A DNA stretch of 64,000 nucleotides, taken from the NCBI RefSeq assembly GCF_042466665.1, contig NZ_CP162102.1:3348001-3412000 (forward strand), in the 5' to 3' direction. Both the position numbers and the translations under genes were made by a program. The stretch is from Peterkaempfera podocarpi. GTDB lineage: Bacteria > Actinomycetota > Actinomycetes > Streptomycetales > Streptomycetaceae. Shown here piece after piece: positions 23,770 through 31,405 of this stretch (position 1 is the stretch's first letter; the number at the start of each line of letters is the position of its first letter). The notes beneath the pieces are model-generated. The model was not told the origin of the DNA. It made no database searches and saw only the letters and a program-made list of their open reading frames with translations.

Positions 23770-24690
23770 ATGACTGCACGCCCGATACGCCGCCGCACTG
23801 CCGCCGCCGGTGCCGTGATCGCCGCCGGTTCGCTGCTGCTGACCGGCTGCGGATCCGGCACAGGCGGAGCCACCCAGCCCAAATCGCTGCATGACCGGCT
23901 GCCGCAGAAGGTCCGCGACGCCGGGGTGCTGAGGATCGGATCGGACCTCAGCTACGCACCGGTGGAGTCCAAGGGCAGCGACGGCAAGGCCGTCGGCCTG
24001 GACCCCGACATCGCAGCGGCCCTCGGCAGGAAGCTCGGTCTGCGGGTCGAGGTGCAGAACGTCAGCTTCGACAAGCTGCCCACGGAGCTCAAGGACGGCA
24101 GCATCGACGCCGTCATGTCGGCGATGAGCGACAACAAGGAGCGCCGCGAGGGCACGGACGCACTGGGCGACCCCAAGCCCGGCGCGGTTCCGCTCGACTT
24201 CGTCGACTACTTCATCGCCGGCACCTCGCTGCTGGTCGCCAAGGGCAACCCGCAGCACATCACCGAGCTCCCCGACCTCTGCGGCAAGACCATCGCCCTG
24301 CAGAAGGGGACGACCCAGGACGACATCGCCACCCGCCAGCAGGCGCCCTGCAAGACCGTGGGCAAGCCGCTGAAGGTGCTGCGCTACGGGACCGACGACC
24401 AGGCCCTGGCCCAGCTGAAGGCGGGCGCCGTCGCGGCGGACATGAACGACTTCCCGGTCGCGGTCTACAACGCCCAGCGGTACTCCAACGGCACCGCCCT
24501 GGAGGTGGCCGGGCCGCAGATGCAGCCGGCCCCGTACGGGATCGCCCTGCTGAAGACCAACACCGCACTGCGGGACGTACTGGCCGACGCGGTGAACGCG
24601 ATCATCATCAGCGGCGAGTACGACAAGATCCTCGCCAAGTGGAACCTCGCCGCCGGCGCCGCACAGAACGCGGTGGTCAACGGCGGGTGA
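23770..24690 (+). CDS. Amino-acid ABC transporter substrate-binding lipoprotein (family 3), copy 1
   Basis: 306 residues. Signal peptide with lipobox (AAGSLLLTGCGSG, Cys about 30), then a family 3 periplasmic-binding fold: GVLRIGSDLSYAPVES, VGLDPDIAAALGRKLGL, DAVMSAMSDNKERR, VDYFIAGTSLLVAKG and DLCGKTIALQKGTTQ. These signatures place it with polar amino-acid transporters. It is lipid-anchored outside the membrane and delivers the ligand to the permease encoded 1.2 kb downstream. It carries an insertion (EGTDALGDPKPGAVP) not found in its paralogue and lacks the usual PVEF. It is a diverged tandem duplicate of the next gene, with a related leader. Confidence 0.9.
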   Translation: MTARPIRRRTAAAGAVIAAGSLLLTGCGSGTGGATQPKSLHDRLPQKVRDAGVLRIGSDLSYAPVESKGSDGKAVGLDPDIAAALGRKLGLRVEVQNVSFDKLPTELKDGSIDAVMSAMSDNKERREGTDALGDPKPGAVPLDFVDYFIAGTSLLVAKGNPQHITELPDLCGKTIALQKGTTQDDIATRQQAPCKTVGKPLKVLRYGTDDQALAQLKAGAVAADMNDFPVAVYNAQRYSNGTALEVAGPQMQPAPYGIALLKTNTALRDVLADAVNAIIISGEYDKILAKWNLAAGAAQNAVVNGG

Positions 24691-24757
24691 CCAGCCCCGC
24701 AGGACCTCTGCCGCACCGACTGTGTCTGCATGCTGGGACGCCTGGGCCGACTTCATC

Positions 24758-24775
24758 CCCGTTATCCGATTTTGA
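24758..24775 (+). repeat. Shared upstream element, copy 2
   Basis: CCCGTTATCCGATTTTGA, 184 bases before the second binding-protein start, matching the copy at 23577 except for one base and at nearly the same distance from its gene. Confidence 0.6.
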
Positions 24776-24959
24776 TCTGGGCGAGGGTCCGCTCAGCGGG
24801 GTCGAGGTGGCAAGATGCCGCCATCACTGGTCGCGGCACGGCTCGCACAACGGCGTGCACTCAAGCAGCAACACCGCAAGACCCGGTTCGCCCCCTGGGG
24901 GCGCGCCGCGCTACCGCGCAATCGCTGACAAGACCTTCCCATCAGGAGGATCACCCGAA

Positions 24960-25856
24960 ATGACTGCACGTTCCCTCCGCCACCGCCTGTTCGCGACCGG
25001 TGCGGTGCTGGTGGCCGGCTCCCTCTCGCTGACCGCCTGCGGCAGCCAGGGCGGCTCCAAGAGCACGCCGACCAAGCCCAGCAGCGCCGCCTCCAAGGCG
25101 CCGCTCTTCTCCAAGCTGCCCGCCGACATCCAGAAGTCCGGTGTGGTCAAGGTCGGCTCCGAGGTCGCCTACGCCCCGGTCGAGTTCATGCAGGACGGCA
25201 AGCCGGTCGGTATCGACCCGGACCTGGCCGAGGCGCTCGGCAAGCAGCTCGGGGTCACGTTCCAGATCCAGAACAGCGGTTTCGACACCCTGATCACGGG
25301 CCTGGACTCCAAGCGCTTCGACCTGGTCATGTCGGCGATGACCGACAACAAGGACCGCCAGGGCAAGGGCGTCGACTTCGTCGACTACTTCAAGGCCGGA
25401 ACCTCCATCCTGGTCAAGAAGGGCAACCCGGAGAAGATCCAGTCCCTGGACGACCTCTGCAACAAGACGGTGGCCCTCCAGAAGGCGACCACCAACGAGG
25501 ACATCGCCAACGAGCAGGCGAAGAAGTGCAAGCTCACCGTCCAGGCCTACGCGCACGACGGTGAGGCCCTGCTGAAGATCAAGGGCGGCGGCGCGGTCGC
25601 CGACCTGAACGACTTCCCGGTGGCCGCGTACAACGCGCAGACCTCCGGCGGCGGCAACGACTTCGAGGTCGTGGGCGACCAGATCCAGGCCGGCCTCTAC
25701 GGCATCGCGGTCTCCAAGCAGAACACCCAGCTGCGGGACGCGGTCAAGGCCGCCCTGGAGGCGCTGATCGCCGACGGCGAGTACGCCAAGATCATGGACA
25801 AGTGGAAGGTCCAGCAGGGCGCCGTCACCTCGGTGCAGATCAACGGCGGTTCCTGA
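24960..25856 (+). CDS. Amino-acid ABC transporter substrate-binding lipoprotein (family 3), copy 2
   Basis: 298 residues, a close paralogue of the preceding gene: both start MTAR, have a lipobox (LTACGSQ here) and share VGSEVAYAPVEFMQDGKPVGIDPDLAEAL-type ligand-binding blocks, VDYFKAGTSILVKKG and DLCNKTVALQKATT. The retained APVEF motif makes it the more canonical binding protein. AGGAGG lies nine bases before the ATG at 24960. The permease and ATPase follow directly, so this copy is probably the main partner; the two copies may differ in ligand preference. Confidence 0.92.
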   Translation: MTARSLRHRLFATGAVLVAGSLSLTACGSQGGSKSTPTKPSSAASKAPLFSKLPADIQKSGVVKVGSEVAYAPVEFMQDGKPVGIDPDLAEALGKQLGVTFQIQNSGFDTLITGLDSKRFDLVMSAMTDNKDRQGKGVDFVDYFKAGTSILVKKGNPEKIQSLDDLCNKTVALQKATTNEDIANEQAKKCKLTVQAYAHDGEALLKIKGGGAVADLNDFPVAAYNAQTSGGGNDFEVVGDQIQAGLYGIAVSKQNTQLRDAVKAALEALIADGEYAKIMDKWKVQQGAVTSVQINGGS

Positions 25857-25862
25857 CCTTCG

Positions 25863-25900
25863 GTCCGGCCCGGCCGCCCCGCACGGCGGCTGGGCCGGAC
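25863..25900 (+). other. Intercistronic hairpin between binding protein and permease
   Basis: GTCCGGCCC (25863-25871) pairs with 25892-25900, with inner stem GCCGCC/GGCGGC. Such hairpins after binding-protein genes usually reduce read-through or stabilise the upstream mRNA, giving more binding protein than permease. Confidence 0.6.
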
Positions 25901-25938
25901 GGCTCGTAAGCTCCCGCAAGTCCGAGAGGCACCCTTCC

Positions 25939-26868
25939 GTGACGACCTCCCCCGGCGACGTTCCGGAGGGCCCGGAGCCCTCCGCGACAACCGTCTCCCC
26001 CCGCCACCCCATCAAGGCGATCCCGGTCCGCCACTACGGCCGCTGGGTCTCCGCCGTGCTGGTGCTCGCCGTGATCGCGGCGCTGGTCCTCGCCTTCGCC
26101 CATGGCAAGATCACCTGGAGCATCACCCGCCACTACCTCTTCAACTCCCAGATCCTGGCCGGCGCCGGGAACACGCTCTTCATCAGCGTGATCTCGATGG
26201 TCCTCGGTCTGGTGCTGGGCGTCCTCGCCGCGGTGATGCGGATGTCCGGCAACCCGGTGATGTCCTTTGTCGCCTGGCTCTACATCTGGATCTTCCGGGG
26301 CACGCCGGTCCTGGTGCAACTGCTCATCTGGTGGAACCTGGCCCTGGTCTTCCCCACCATGTTCGGCCAGGACACCAACAAGGTGATCACCCCTCTGGTG
26401 GCCGCCCTGCTGGGCCTGGGCATCAACGAGGGCGCCTACATGGCCGAGATCGTCCGCGCGGGCCTCCAGTCCGTGGACGAGGGCCAGACCGAGGCGTCCC
26501 ACGCGCTGGGCATGTCCAGGGGACAGACGATGCGGCGCGTCGTGCTTCCGCAGGCGATGCGGGTGATCGTGCCGCCGACCGGCAACGAGTACATCAACAT
26601 GCTCAAGACGTCGTCGCTGGCGTTCACCGTCACCTACCCCGAGCTGATGCTCAAGGTGCAGAACGTCTACACCAACAACCTCGCGGTGATGGAGCTGCTC
26701 TTCGTCGCCTGCTTCTGGTATCTGGTGCTCACCACGATCTTCAGCATCGGCCAGTTCTACCTGGAGCGGCGCTACGCGCGCGGTTCCAGCCGCAACCTGC
26801 CGGCCACGCCGCTGCAGAAGATCAGGGCCAACCTGTTCTCCCTGCGCACCTCGGGAGGCGCGCTCTGA
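25939..26868 (+). CDS. Amino-acid ABC transporter permease (HisM/GlnP type)
   Basis: 309 residues with a short cytoplasmic N terminus and about five membrane helices (WVSAVLVLAVIAALVLAF, LFISVISMVLGLVLGVLAAV, MSFVAWLYIWIFRGTPVLVQ). The EAA loop is EASHALGMSRGQTMRRVVLPQA, where the ATPase docks. The family 3 permease domain normally works as a homodimer with one ATPase. GTG 25939 follows GAGAGGCAC. The stop overlaps the ATPase start (TGATG at 26866-26870), so translation is coupled. Confidence 0.93.
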   Translation: MTTSPGDVPEGPEPSATTVSPRHPIKAIPVRHYGRWVSAVLVLAVIAALVLAFAHGKITWSITRHYLFNSQILAGAGNTLFISVISMVLGLVLGVLAAVMRMSGNPVMSFVAWLYIWIFRGTPVLVQLLIWWNLALVFPTMFGQDTNKVITPLVAALLGLGINEGAYMAEIVRAGLQSVDEGQTEASHALGMSRGQTMRRVVLPQAMRVIVPPTGNEYINMLKTSSLAFTVTYPELMLKVQNVYTNNLAVMELLFVACFWYLVLTTIFSIGQFYLERRYARGSSRNLPATPLQKIRANLFSLRTSGGAL

Positions 26869-27655
26869 TGTCCGACATGCTCACCAAGGACTCCGGCGTC
26901 CCGATGGTCAAGGCCGAGGACGTGCACAAGTCCTTCGGCCACGTCCAGGTACTCAAGGGCATCGACCTCGAGGTCAAGCCACGCGAGGTGTTCTGCCTGA
27001 TCGGCCCGTCCGGCTCGGGCAAGTCCACCTTCCTGCGCTGCATCAACCATCTGGAGAAGATCAACGCCGGCCGCCTCTGGGTGGACGGCGATCTCGTCGG
27101 CTACCGCCAGAAGGGCGAGAAGCTGTACGAGATGAAGGACAGCGAGGTTGCGCTGCAACGGCGCGACATCGGCATGGTCTTCCAGCGGTTCAACCTCTTC
27201 CCGCACATGACCGCGGTGGAGAACATCATGGAGGCCCCGGTCCGGGTCAAGGGCCGGAGCAAGGCCGAGGCGCGCGAGCAGGCCGCACAGCTGCTCGAGC
27301 GGGTCGGGCTCGGCGACAAGGGCGGGAACTACCCGTCCCAGCTCTCCGGCGGCCAGCAGCAGCGGGTGGCCATCGCCCGCGCCCTGGCCATGGAGCCCAA
27401 ACTGATGCTCTTCGACGAGCCCACCTCGGCCCTCGACCCCGAGCTGGTCGGTGACGTCCTGGACGTCATGCGGCAGCTCGCCGAGGAGGGCATGACCATG
27501 GTCGTGGTCACCCATGAGATGGGCTTCGCCGCGAGGTCGGCGACGCCCTGGTCTTCATGGACGGCGGTGTGGTGGTGGAGTCCGGCCACCCGCGCGACGT
27601 CCTGACCAACCCTCAGCACGACCGCACCAAGGCGTTCCTGTCCAAGGTGCTCTGA
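26868..27655 (+). pseudogene. Amino-acid ABC transporter ATP-binding protein, frameshifted near the 3' end
   Basis: GlnQ-type ATPase: Walker A GPSGSGKSTFLR, Q-loop MVFQRFNLFPHMT, signature LSGGQQQRVAIA, Walker B LMLFDEPTSALDPE and H-loop VVVTHEMGFA. Immediately after GFA the sequence GCCGCGAGGTC lacks one C compared with the expected GCC CGC GAG GTC, so the frame shifts at 27530/27531. The correct C terminus (EVGDALVFMDGG, VESGHPRDVL, AFLSKVL) follows in the next frame and ends at TGA 27653-27655. With the base restored it has 262 residues. All catalytic motifs precede the shift; as written the last 42 residues are wrong. A homopolymer sequencing error is a strong alternative. Confidence 0.9.
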
Positions 27656-27661
27656 ACAGCC

Positions 27662-27695
27662 GACGGCGCGGGCCCCGTCCGGGGTCCGCGCCGTC
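27662..27695. terminator. Terminator after the amino-acid ABC operon
   Basis: 15-base stem GACGGCGCGGGCCCC (27662-27676) with 27681-27695, one mismatch, loop GTCC, seven bases after the ATPase stop and facing the convergent gene. Confidence 0.75.
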
Positions 27696-27712
27696 GTGCT
27701 TTTCCGGGCCGG

Positions 27713-28450
27713 TCAGGGCTTGGCCAGCTCCTCCGGGTCCAGGGCGATCTTCCGCAGCTGCTCCCTGCTGAGCGGCGGTGCGGCCATCTCGGGGCCGAGC
27801 GCCGCGCGGTTGCCGCGGCTGTCGATGACCATGATGTCGCCCCGGCCGGTCAGCCGCCGTTGGGCCACCAGGTCGCCGCCGTCCACTCGGTAGATGGTGA
27901 GACTGCCGTCGCTCAGCCGCTCATAGCTGCAGTCCGCCGTCCCGCCGGTCTTGCAGTCGTTGTAGTCGGGCGAGTTGAACTTGGGGTCCTTGCCCGGCTC
28001 GACCCCGTACTCCCGCAGGTCGATGCTGAAGTACCCGGTGCGTCCCGCCTTGCTCACCGAGTAGATGCCCTCCAGCGCCCCCTGCTCGGGCTTGATGATC
28101 TCGTTCTTGCCCGGGGCGCCGAAGTCCAGCAGCGTCCGCTCGATCTTCCCGACGCCCGGCAGCTGCTTCCGCAGGTGCGCCACGGCCTGGTCGGGGGCCG
28201 CCGGCTTGCCGCTGGACGCCACCGTGGTCTGCTGCTGCGGTGCGGCGGAGCCGCCGCTCAGCTGCGGTGCCAGCAGCGTCGCCCCGGCCGCCAGGGCCGC
28301 CGCGCCGCCGATCACACCGGCCCGGCGACGTCGGCGCACCCGTGCGGCCGCTGCGAACAGTTCCGCCGTCCCCCCGTGGACGCCGGACTCCGCTGAACCC
28401 ACCGCTGCACCCAGCAGATCCCGCACCGGGCTGTCGATCATGTCGTTCAT
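27713..28450 (-). CDS. Membrane-anchored protein co-encoded with an ECF sigma factor (possible anti-sigma)
   Basis: 245 residues: about 45 cytoplasmic residues ending in a basic cluster (ARVRRRRRAG), one membrane helix (VIGGAAALAAGATLLA), then an exported domain with two cysteines (NDCKTGGTADCSYE) suited to a disulphide. The ATG overlaps the sigma factor stop (ATGA at 28447-28450), so the two are translationally coupled. This topology and coupling suggest a membrane partner controlling the sigma factor, but I see no zinc-binding anti-sigma (ZAS) HxxxCxxC motif, so the role is inferred from context. Confidence 0.75.
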   Translation of the reverse strand: MNDMIDSPVRDLLGAAVGSAESGVHGGTAELFAAAARVRRRRRAGVIGGAAALAAGATLLAPQLSGGSAAPQQQTTVASSGKPAAPDQAVAHLRKQLPGVGKIERTLLDFGAPGKNEIIKPEQGALEGIYSVSKAGRTGYFSIDLREYGVEPGKDPKFNSPDYNDCKTGGTADCSYERLSDGSLTIYRVDGGDLVAQRRLTGRGDIMVIDSRGNRAALGPEMAAPPLSREQLRKIALDPEELAKP

Positions 28451-28953
28451 GCCGCCTCCTTCTGAAGTACCAGAGCTTCCGTCGGGAGAAGCGCCCGCAG
28501 AGCCGCCGCCCCCCTTGCCGCGTGACTCTTGACGGTGTTCTGCCGCATGCCGAGCATCTCCGCGGTGGTCTCCACGCTGAGGTCCTCCCAGTAGCGGAGC
28601 ACCAGGACCGCGCGCTGCTTGGCGGGCAGCCGGGACAGCGCGGCCCGCACCGACAGCCCCAGATCGCTGTCCACTCCGGGATGGGCCTGCTCGGGGAGCT
28701 CCCCGAACGGGCGCTCCCGGCGCCAGAAGCGGCGACGCGACGAGATGAAGGTGTTCATCAGGGTGCGCCGGGCGTAGGCCTCGATGTTGTCCAGCCGCTC
28801 CAGCCGGCGCCAGCCCAGGATCACCTTCACCAGCGTCGACTGGACCAGGTCGTCGGCCTCGTCCCGGTCTCCGCACAACAGAAAGGCACTGCGGAAGAGC
28901 GCGGTGCGCCGCCCGGCGACAAAGTCGTGCAGGGCCTTCTCGTCCTGCGCCAT
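28447..28953 (-). CDS. SigE-family ECF RNA polymerase sigma factor
   Basis: 168 residues with ECF regions 2 (RTALFRSAFLLCGDRDEADDLVQSTLV, then LDNIEAYARRTLMNTF) and 4 (LSRLPAKQRAVLVLRYWEDLS, VETTAEMLGMRQNTVKSHAARG). This is the actinobacterial SigE-family subgroup common in streptomycetes. It directs RNA polymerase to a small regulon, probably including its own operon with the downstream membrane protein. The ATG is at 28951-28953. It diverges from the CGNR gene. Confidence 0.9.
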   Translation of the reverse strand: MAQDEKALHDFVAGRRTALFRSAFLLCGDRDEADDLVQSTLVKVILGWRRLERLDNIEAYARRTLMNTFISSRRRFWRRERPFGELPEQAHPGVDSDLGLSVRAALSRLPAKQRAVLVLRYWEDLSVETTAEMLGMRQNTVKSHAARGAAALRALLPTEALVLQKEAA

Positions 28954-29058
28954 CCCCTCCCCTTTCGGCTCTCGGTCGGCCGCCCGGTCGGGCGGCCCTC
29001 GAACTGTTCAGTGCCGTGGAGCGCCCCGGGGGTTGCAGTGATCCCGCACCGGATCGCC

Positions 29059-29069
29059 GGGTAATACCC
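29059..29069. promoter_or_regulatory. Perfect 11-base palindrome in divergent promoter region
   Basis: GGGTAATACCC lies between the sigma-factor gene and the CGNR gene, 58 bases before the CGNR start. Candidate operator or part of a -10 (TAATAC); no specific regulator can be named. Confidence 0.4.
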
Positions 29070-29126
29070 TGGTATCGAGCACGGGCATTACGGATGTCCG
29101 ACAGCCGACAGTAAGGACCGCACATC

Positions 29127-29726
29127 GTGGAGCTGGCCTCTTATGCGGAGTACGCCGTCCGCCTGGTGAACAGCGAGGAGCCCGCACGCGGGACCGACGC
29201 CCTCACCTCGCTGGACGCCGTACGGCAGCTCTCCGGGGCCGGGACCCGGACCGCGAGCATGGCCGACGAGGCCGACCTGCCCCGGCTGCGTGCCGTGCGG
29301 GCCAGGCTGCGGGCGGTCTTCGAGGCGGCGTCCGAGGGCGCCGAGACCCAGGCCGTGGACCTGCTCAACGGGCTGCTGGTGGAGTACCCGGTCAGCCCCG
29401 TGGTCTCCGGCCACGACCTGCTGGACGAGGAGGGGCGCCCGCGCTGGCATCTGCACCTGGCGGACAGCGCCGCCACCGCGACCGCCAGCTACGCCGCGCT
29501 GGCCGCCATGGGCCTGGCCATGCACCTGACCTCGCTGGGCGCCGACCGGCTCGGCATCTGCCAGGCAGCCCCCTGCCGCAACGCCTATCTGGACACCTCG
29601 ACCAACCGCTCCCGGCGGTACTGCTCAGACCGCTGCGCCACCAGGGCCAATGTCGCCGCCTACCGGGCCCGCAAGCGGCAGGAGTCGCTGACGACCGCGG
29701 AGCAGGAGGTCACATCTCCGGGCTGA
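29127..29726 (+). CDS. CGNR zinc-finger protein
   Basis: 199 residues of the ABATE/CGNR family. The C terminus has the zinc finger GICQAAPCRNAYLDTS, then RRYCSDRCATRANVAAYRARKR: two cysteine pairs followed by a basic helix. The N-terminal ABATE-like domain (YAEYAVRLVNSEEP, LRAVFEAASEGAE) is thought to bind a small ligand in this family, making the protein a likely ligand-responsive transcription factor. GTG 29127 has AAGGA ten bases upstream. Its last 17 bases overlap the convergent sodX 3' end. Confidence 0.85.
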   Translation: MELASYAEYAVRLVNSEEPARGTDALTSLDAVRQLSGAGTRTASMADEADLPRLRAVRARLRAVFEAASEGAETQAVDLLNGLLVEYPVSPVVSGHDLLDEEGRPRWHLHLADSAATATASYAALAAMGLAMHLTSLGADRLGICQAAPCRNAYLDTSTNRSRRYCSDRCATRANVAAYRARKRQESLTTAEQEVTSPG

Positions 29727-30207
29727 TCCGGGTGAAGACGCCGAACCGGGTGGCCAGACCCGGCACCCGGCCCAGCGGCCGCCTCCGCAGCAGCCGCTCC
29801 AGCCAGCCGGCCGGCGCCAGCCAGACCGGGTCCGGCCGCAGCCTCAGCAGCACCCGGCCCAGCACCAGTTCGTCCGGCACCGCGCCGAAGTCCCGGCTGT
29901 CGCCCTCCGCGAAGGAGTTGTCCGACAGCAGCCACCAGCCGCCCCGCCGCCGCTCCACGGCGCGCTTGACGAGCAGCAGGTTCTGCCGCAGCGGGTGCCT
30001 GGCGACCACCACCGCACCCGGCCGCAGCCGGGCCCCGTAGCGCACCAGCACCTGGTCACCGTGGTTCAGCGTCGGTTGCATCGAGGGCCCCGACACGTCC
30101 ACCATCCCGAGCGGGGCCGTCACCCGGCCGCCGCTCTCGGACTCCTCCTCGAGGACACCGAGCCCCGCCCCGTAGGGGTCGCCGTCCTGCCGCCGCTTCA
30201 GCGCCAT
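29710..30207 (-). CDS. sodX: Nickel-superoxide-dismutase maturation protease (S24/S26 type)
   Basis: 165-residue signal-peptidase-like protein without an obvious membrane anchor. Catalytic Ser is in VDVSGPSMQPTL and Lys in NLLLVKRAVERR, with the later block LSDNSFAEGDSRDFG as in S26 peptidases. It is divergent from sodN, the standard sodX/sodN arrangement, and should remove the 14-residue leader of pre-SodN so that the nickel site can form. The ATG is at 30205-30207. The 3' end overlaps the CGNR gene on the opposite strand by 17 bases. Confidence 0.88.
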   Translation of the reverse strand: MALKRRQDGDPYGAGLGVLEEESESGGRVTAPLGMVDVSGPSMQPTLNHGDQVLVRYGARLRPGAVVVARHPLRQNLLLVKRAVERRRGGWWLLSDNSFAEGDSRDFGAVPDELVLGRVLLRLRPDPVWLAPAGWLERLLRRRPLGRVPGLATRFGVFTRISPEM

Positions 30208-30313
30208 GCCTCACACCTACCCGGTCCCAGACGTCTCGTCCAGACCCCAGCATCCCGCACGCCCCGATCCGCCGGGCAGCCGCCTCCGCCGAGTGTCCAC
30301 GCCCCTCCGACTT

Positions 30314-30336
30314 TTGCCCTAGGACCCCGGGGGCAA
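30314..30336. promoter_or_regulatory. Inverted repeat in the sodX/sodN promoter region
   Basis: TTGCCC (30314-30319), eleven bases, GGGCAA (30331-30336), 67 bases before the sodN ATG. The TTGC/GCAA ends recall metalloregulator (Nur/Fur-type) boxes, but spacing differs from the known Nur box, so assignment is uncertain. Confidence 0.4.
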
Positions 30337-30402
30337 GCGCGAAACACTGCCGGATGCGGGGTAATCTCGCACCGGGAAGACGATCACGGAGGAAGGACTC
30401 CC

Positions 30403-30798
30403 ATGCTTTCTCGTCTGTTTGCACCGCGGGTCACCGCTCATGCCCACTGCGACCTGCCGTGCGGTGTGTACGACCCGGCCCAGGCCCGGATCGAGGCCGA
30501 GTCCGTGAAGGCCGTCCAGGAGAAGTACCAGGCCAATGAGGACGCCCACTTCCGCGCTCGCGCCGTGGTGATCAAGGAGCAGCGCGCGGAGCTGGCCAAG
30601 CACCACCTCTCGGTGCTGTGGAGCGACTACTTCAAGGCCCCGCACTTCGAGAAGTACCCGCAGCTCCACCAGCTCTTCAACGACGCCCTGAAGGCCGCCA
30701 GCGCCGCCAAGGCCTCGACGGACCCGGCCACCGGCCAGGCCCTGCTGGACCTGATCGCCGAGATCGACAAGATCTTCTGGGAGACCAAGAAGGCCTGA
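30403..30798 (+). CDS. sodN: Nickel superoxide dismutase precursor
   Basis: 131 residues. The leader MLSRLFAPRVTAHA is cut before His15, exposing the nickel hook HCDLPCGVYDP in which His, two Cys (16 and 20) and backbone bind nickel. The rest is the four-helix bundle (QARIEAESVKAVQEKYQ, EQRAELAKHHLSVLWSDYF), which assembles into hexamers. It detoxifies superoxide in the cytoplasm. GGAGGAAGG precedes the ATG at ideal spacing. In S. coelicolor sodN expression depends on nickel. A strong hairpin follows the gene. Confidence 0.97.
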   Translation: MLSRLFAPRVTAHAHCDLPCGVYDPAQARIEAESVKAVQEKYQANEDAHFRARAVVIKEQRAELAKHHLSVLWSDYFKAPHFEKYPQLHQLFNDALKAASAAKASTDPATGQALLDLIAEIDKIFWETKKA

Positions 30799-30850
30799 TC
30801 CTCGATCATGCTTTTGGCCTGCGCCACTACCTTTTCTGCAGGTCACCTCG

Positions 30851-30904
30851 CCGCACCCGGTCCGCGGGACTCCCGAGCACGGAGTCCGCATGGACCGGGT
30901 GCGG
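30851..30904 (+). terminator. Terminator after sodN
   Basis: Outer 13-base stem CCGCACCCGGTCC (30851-30863) with 30892-30904, inner stem GGACTCC/GGAGTCC, followed by TGCTTTT. Confidence 0.8.
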
Positions 30905-31405
30905 TGCTTTTCGCCCGGCCTCGGGCACCCAGGGGTCCGCGGGATGCGTGCCGCCGCCCGCCAACGCACGGCCGGGTACCGCCGCTTGACGCCCGCTCGC
31001 GCCGTGGTGGATGCCCGGACGAAGAACGGCCGCAGCAGGGGCGCGGGCGGCGCATGGCCGCTCGCGAGCGCCGACCCGAGCACCATCACCGGGCCCCGGG
31101 CGGCTGACGGCTGACGGCTCCATCGCGCCCTCCACCTTCCTGCGCCCGAGCAGTGGCGCGGATGCGGGGGCGCGCTGCCGAGCGGACGGCCCGGCGTCCT
31201 GCGGGGGATCGGGGGCCTCGGCCCGGGGCCGGCGGTGTGCAGGTCCCCGAGGGATCCGGCAGCACAGCCGGCGGGACGGCACCCGGCCGGGCGCCGTGGG
31301 GCGGCCGCGGCGGGCGGGGCGGCCACCACTGCGGCTCCCGTCCCCCGGCCGCCGTCGGCCCGATGCCCTCGGCCGATGCCGTCGGCGCCGCGGGCCCGGA
31401 GGCGG
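30905..31405. other. 501-base region without recognisable gene
   Basis: Lies between the sodN terminator and the 3' end of the antiporter gene. Open frames exist on both strands but are Arg/Pro/Ala-rich with no domain, start signal or codon pattern like the neighbours. I see no RNA fold or repeat I can name. Confidence 0.5.
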
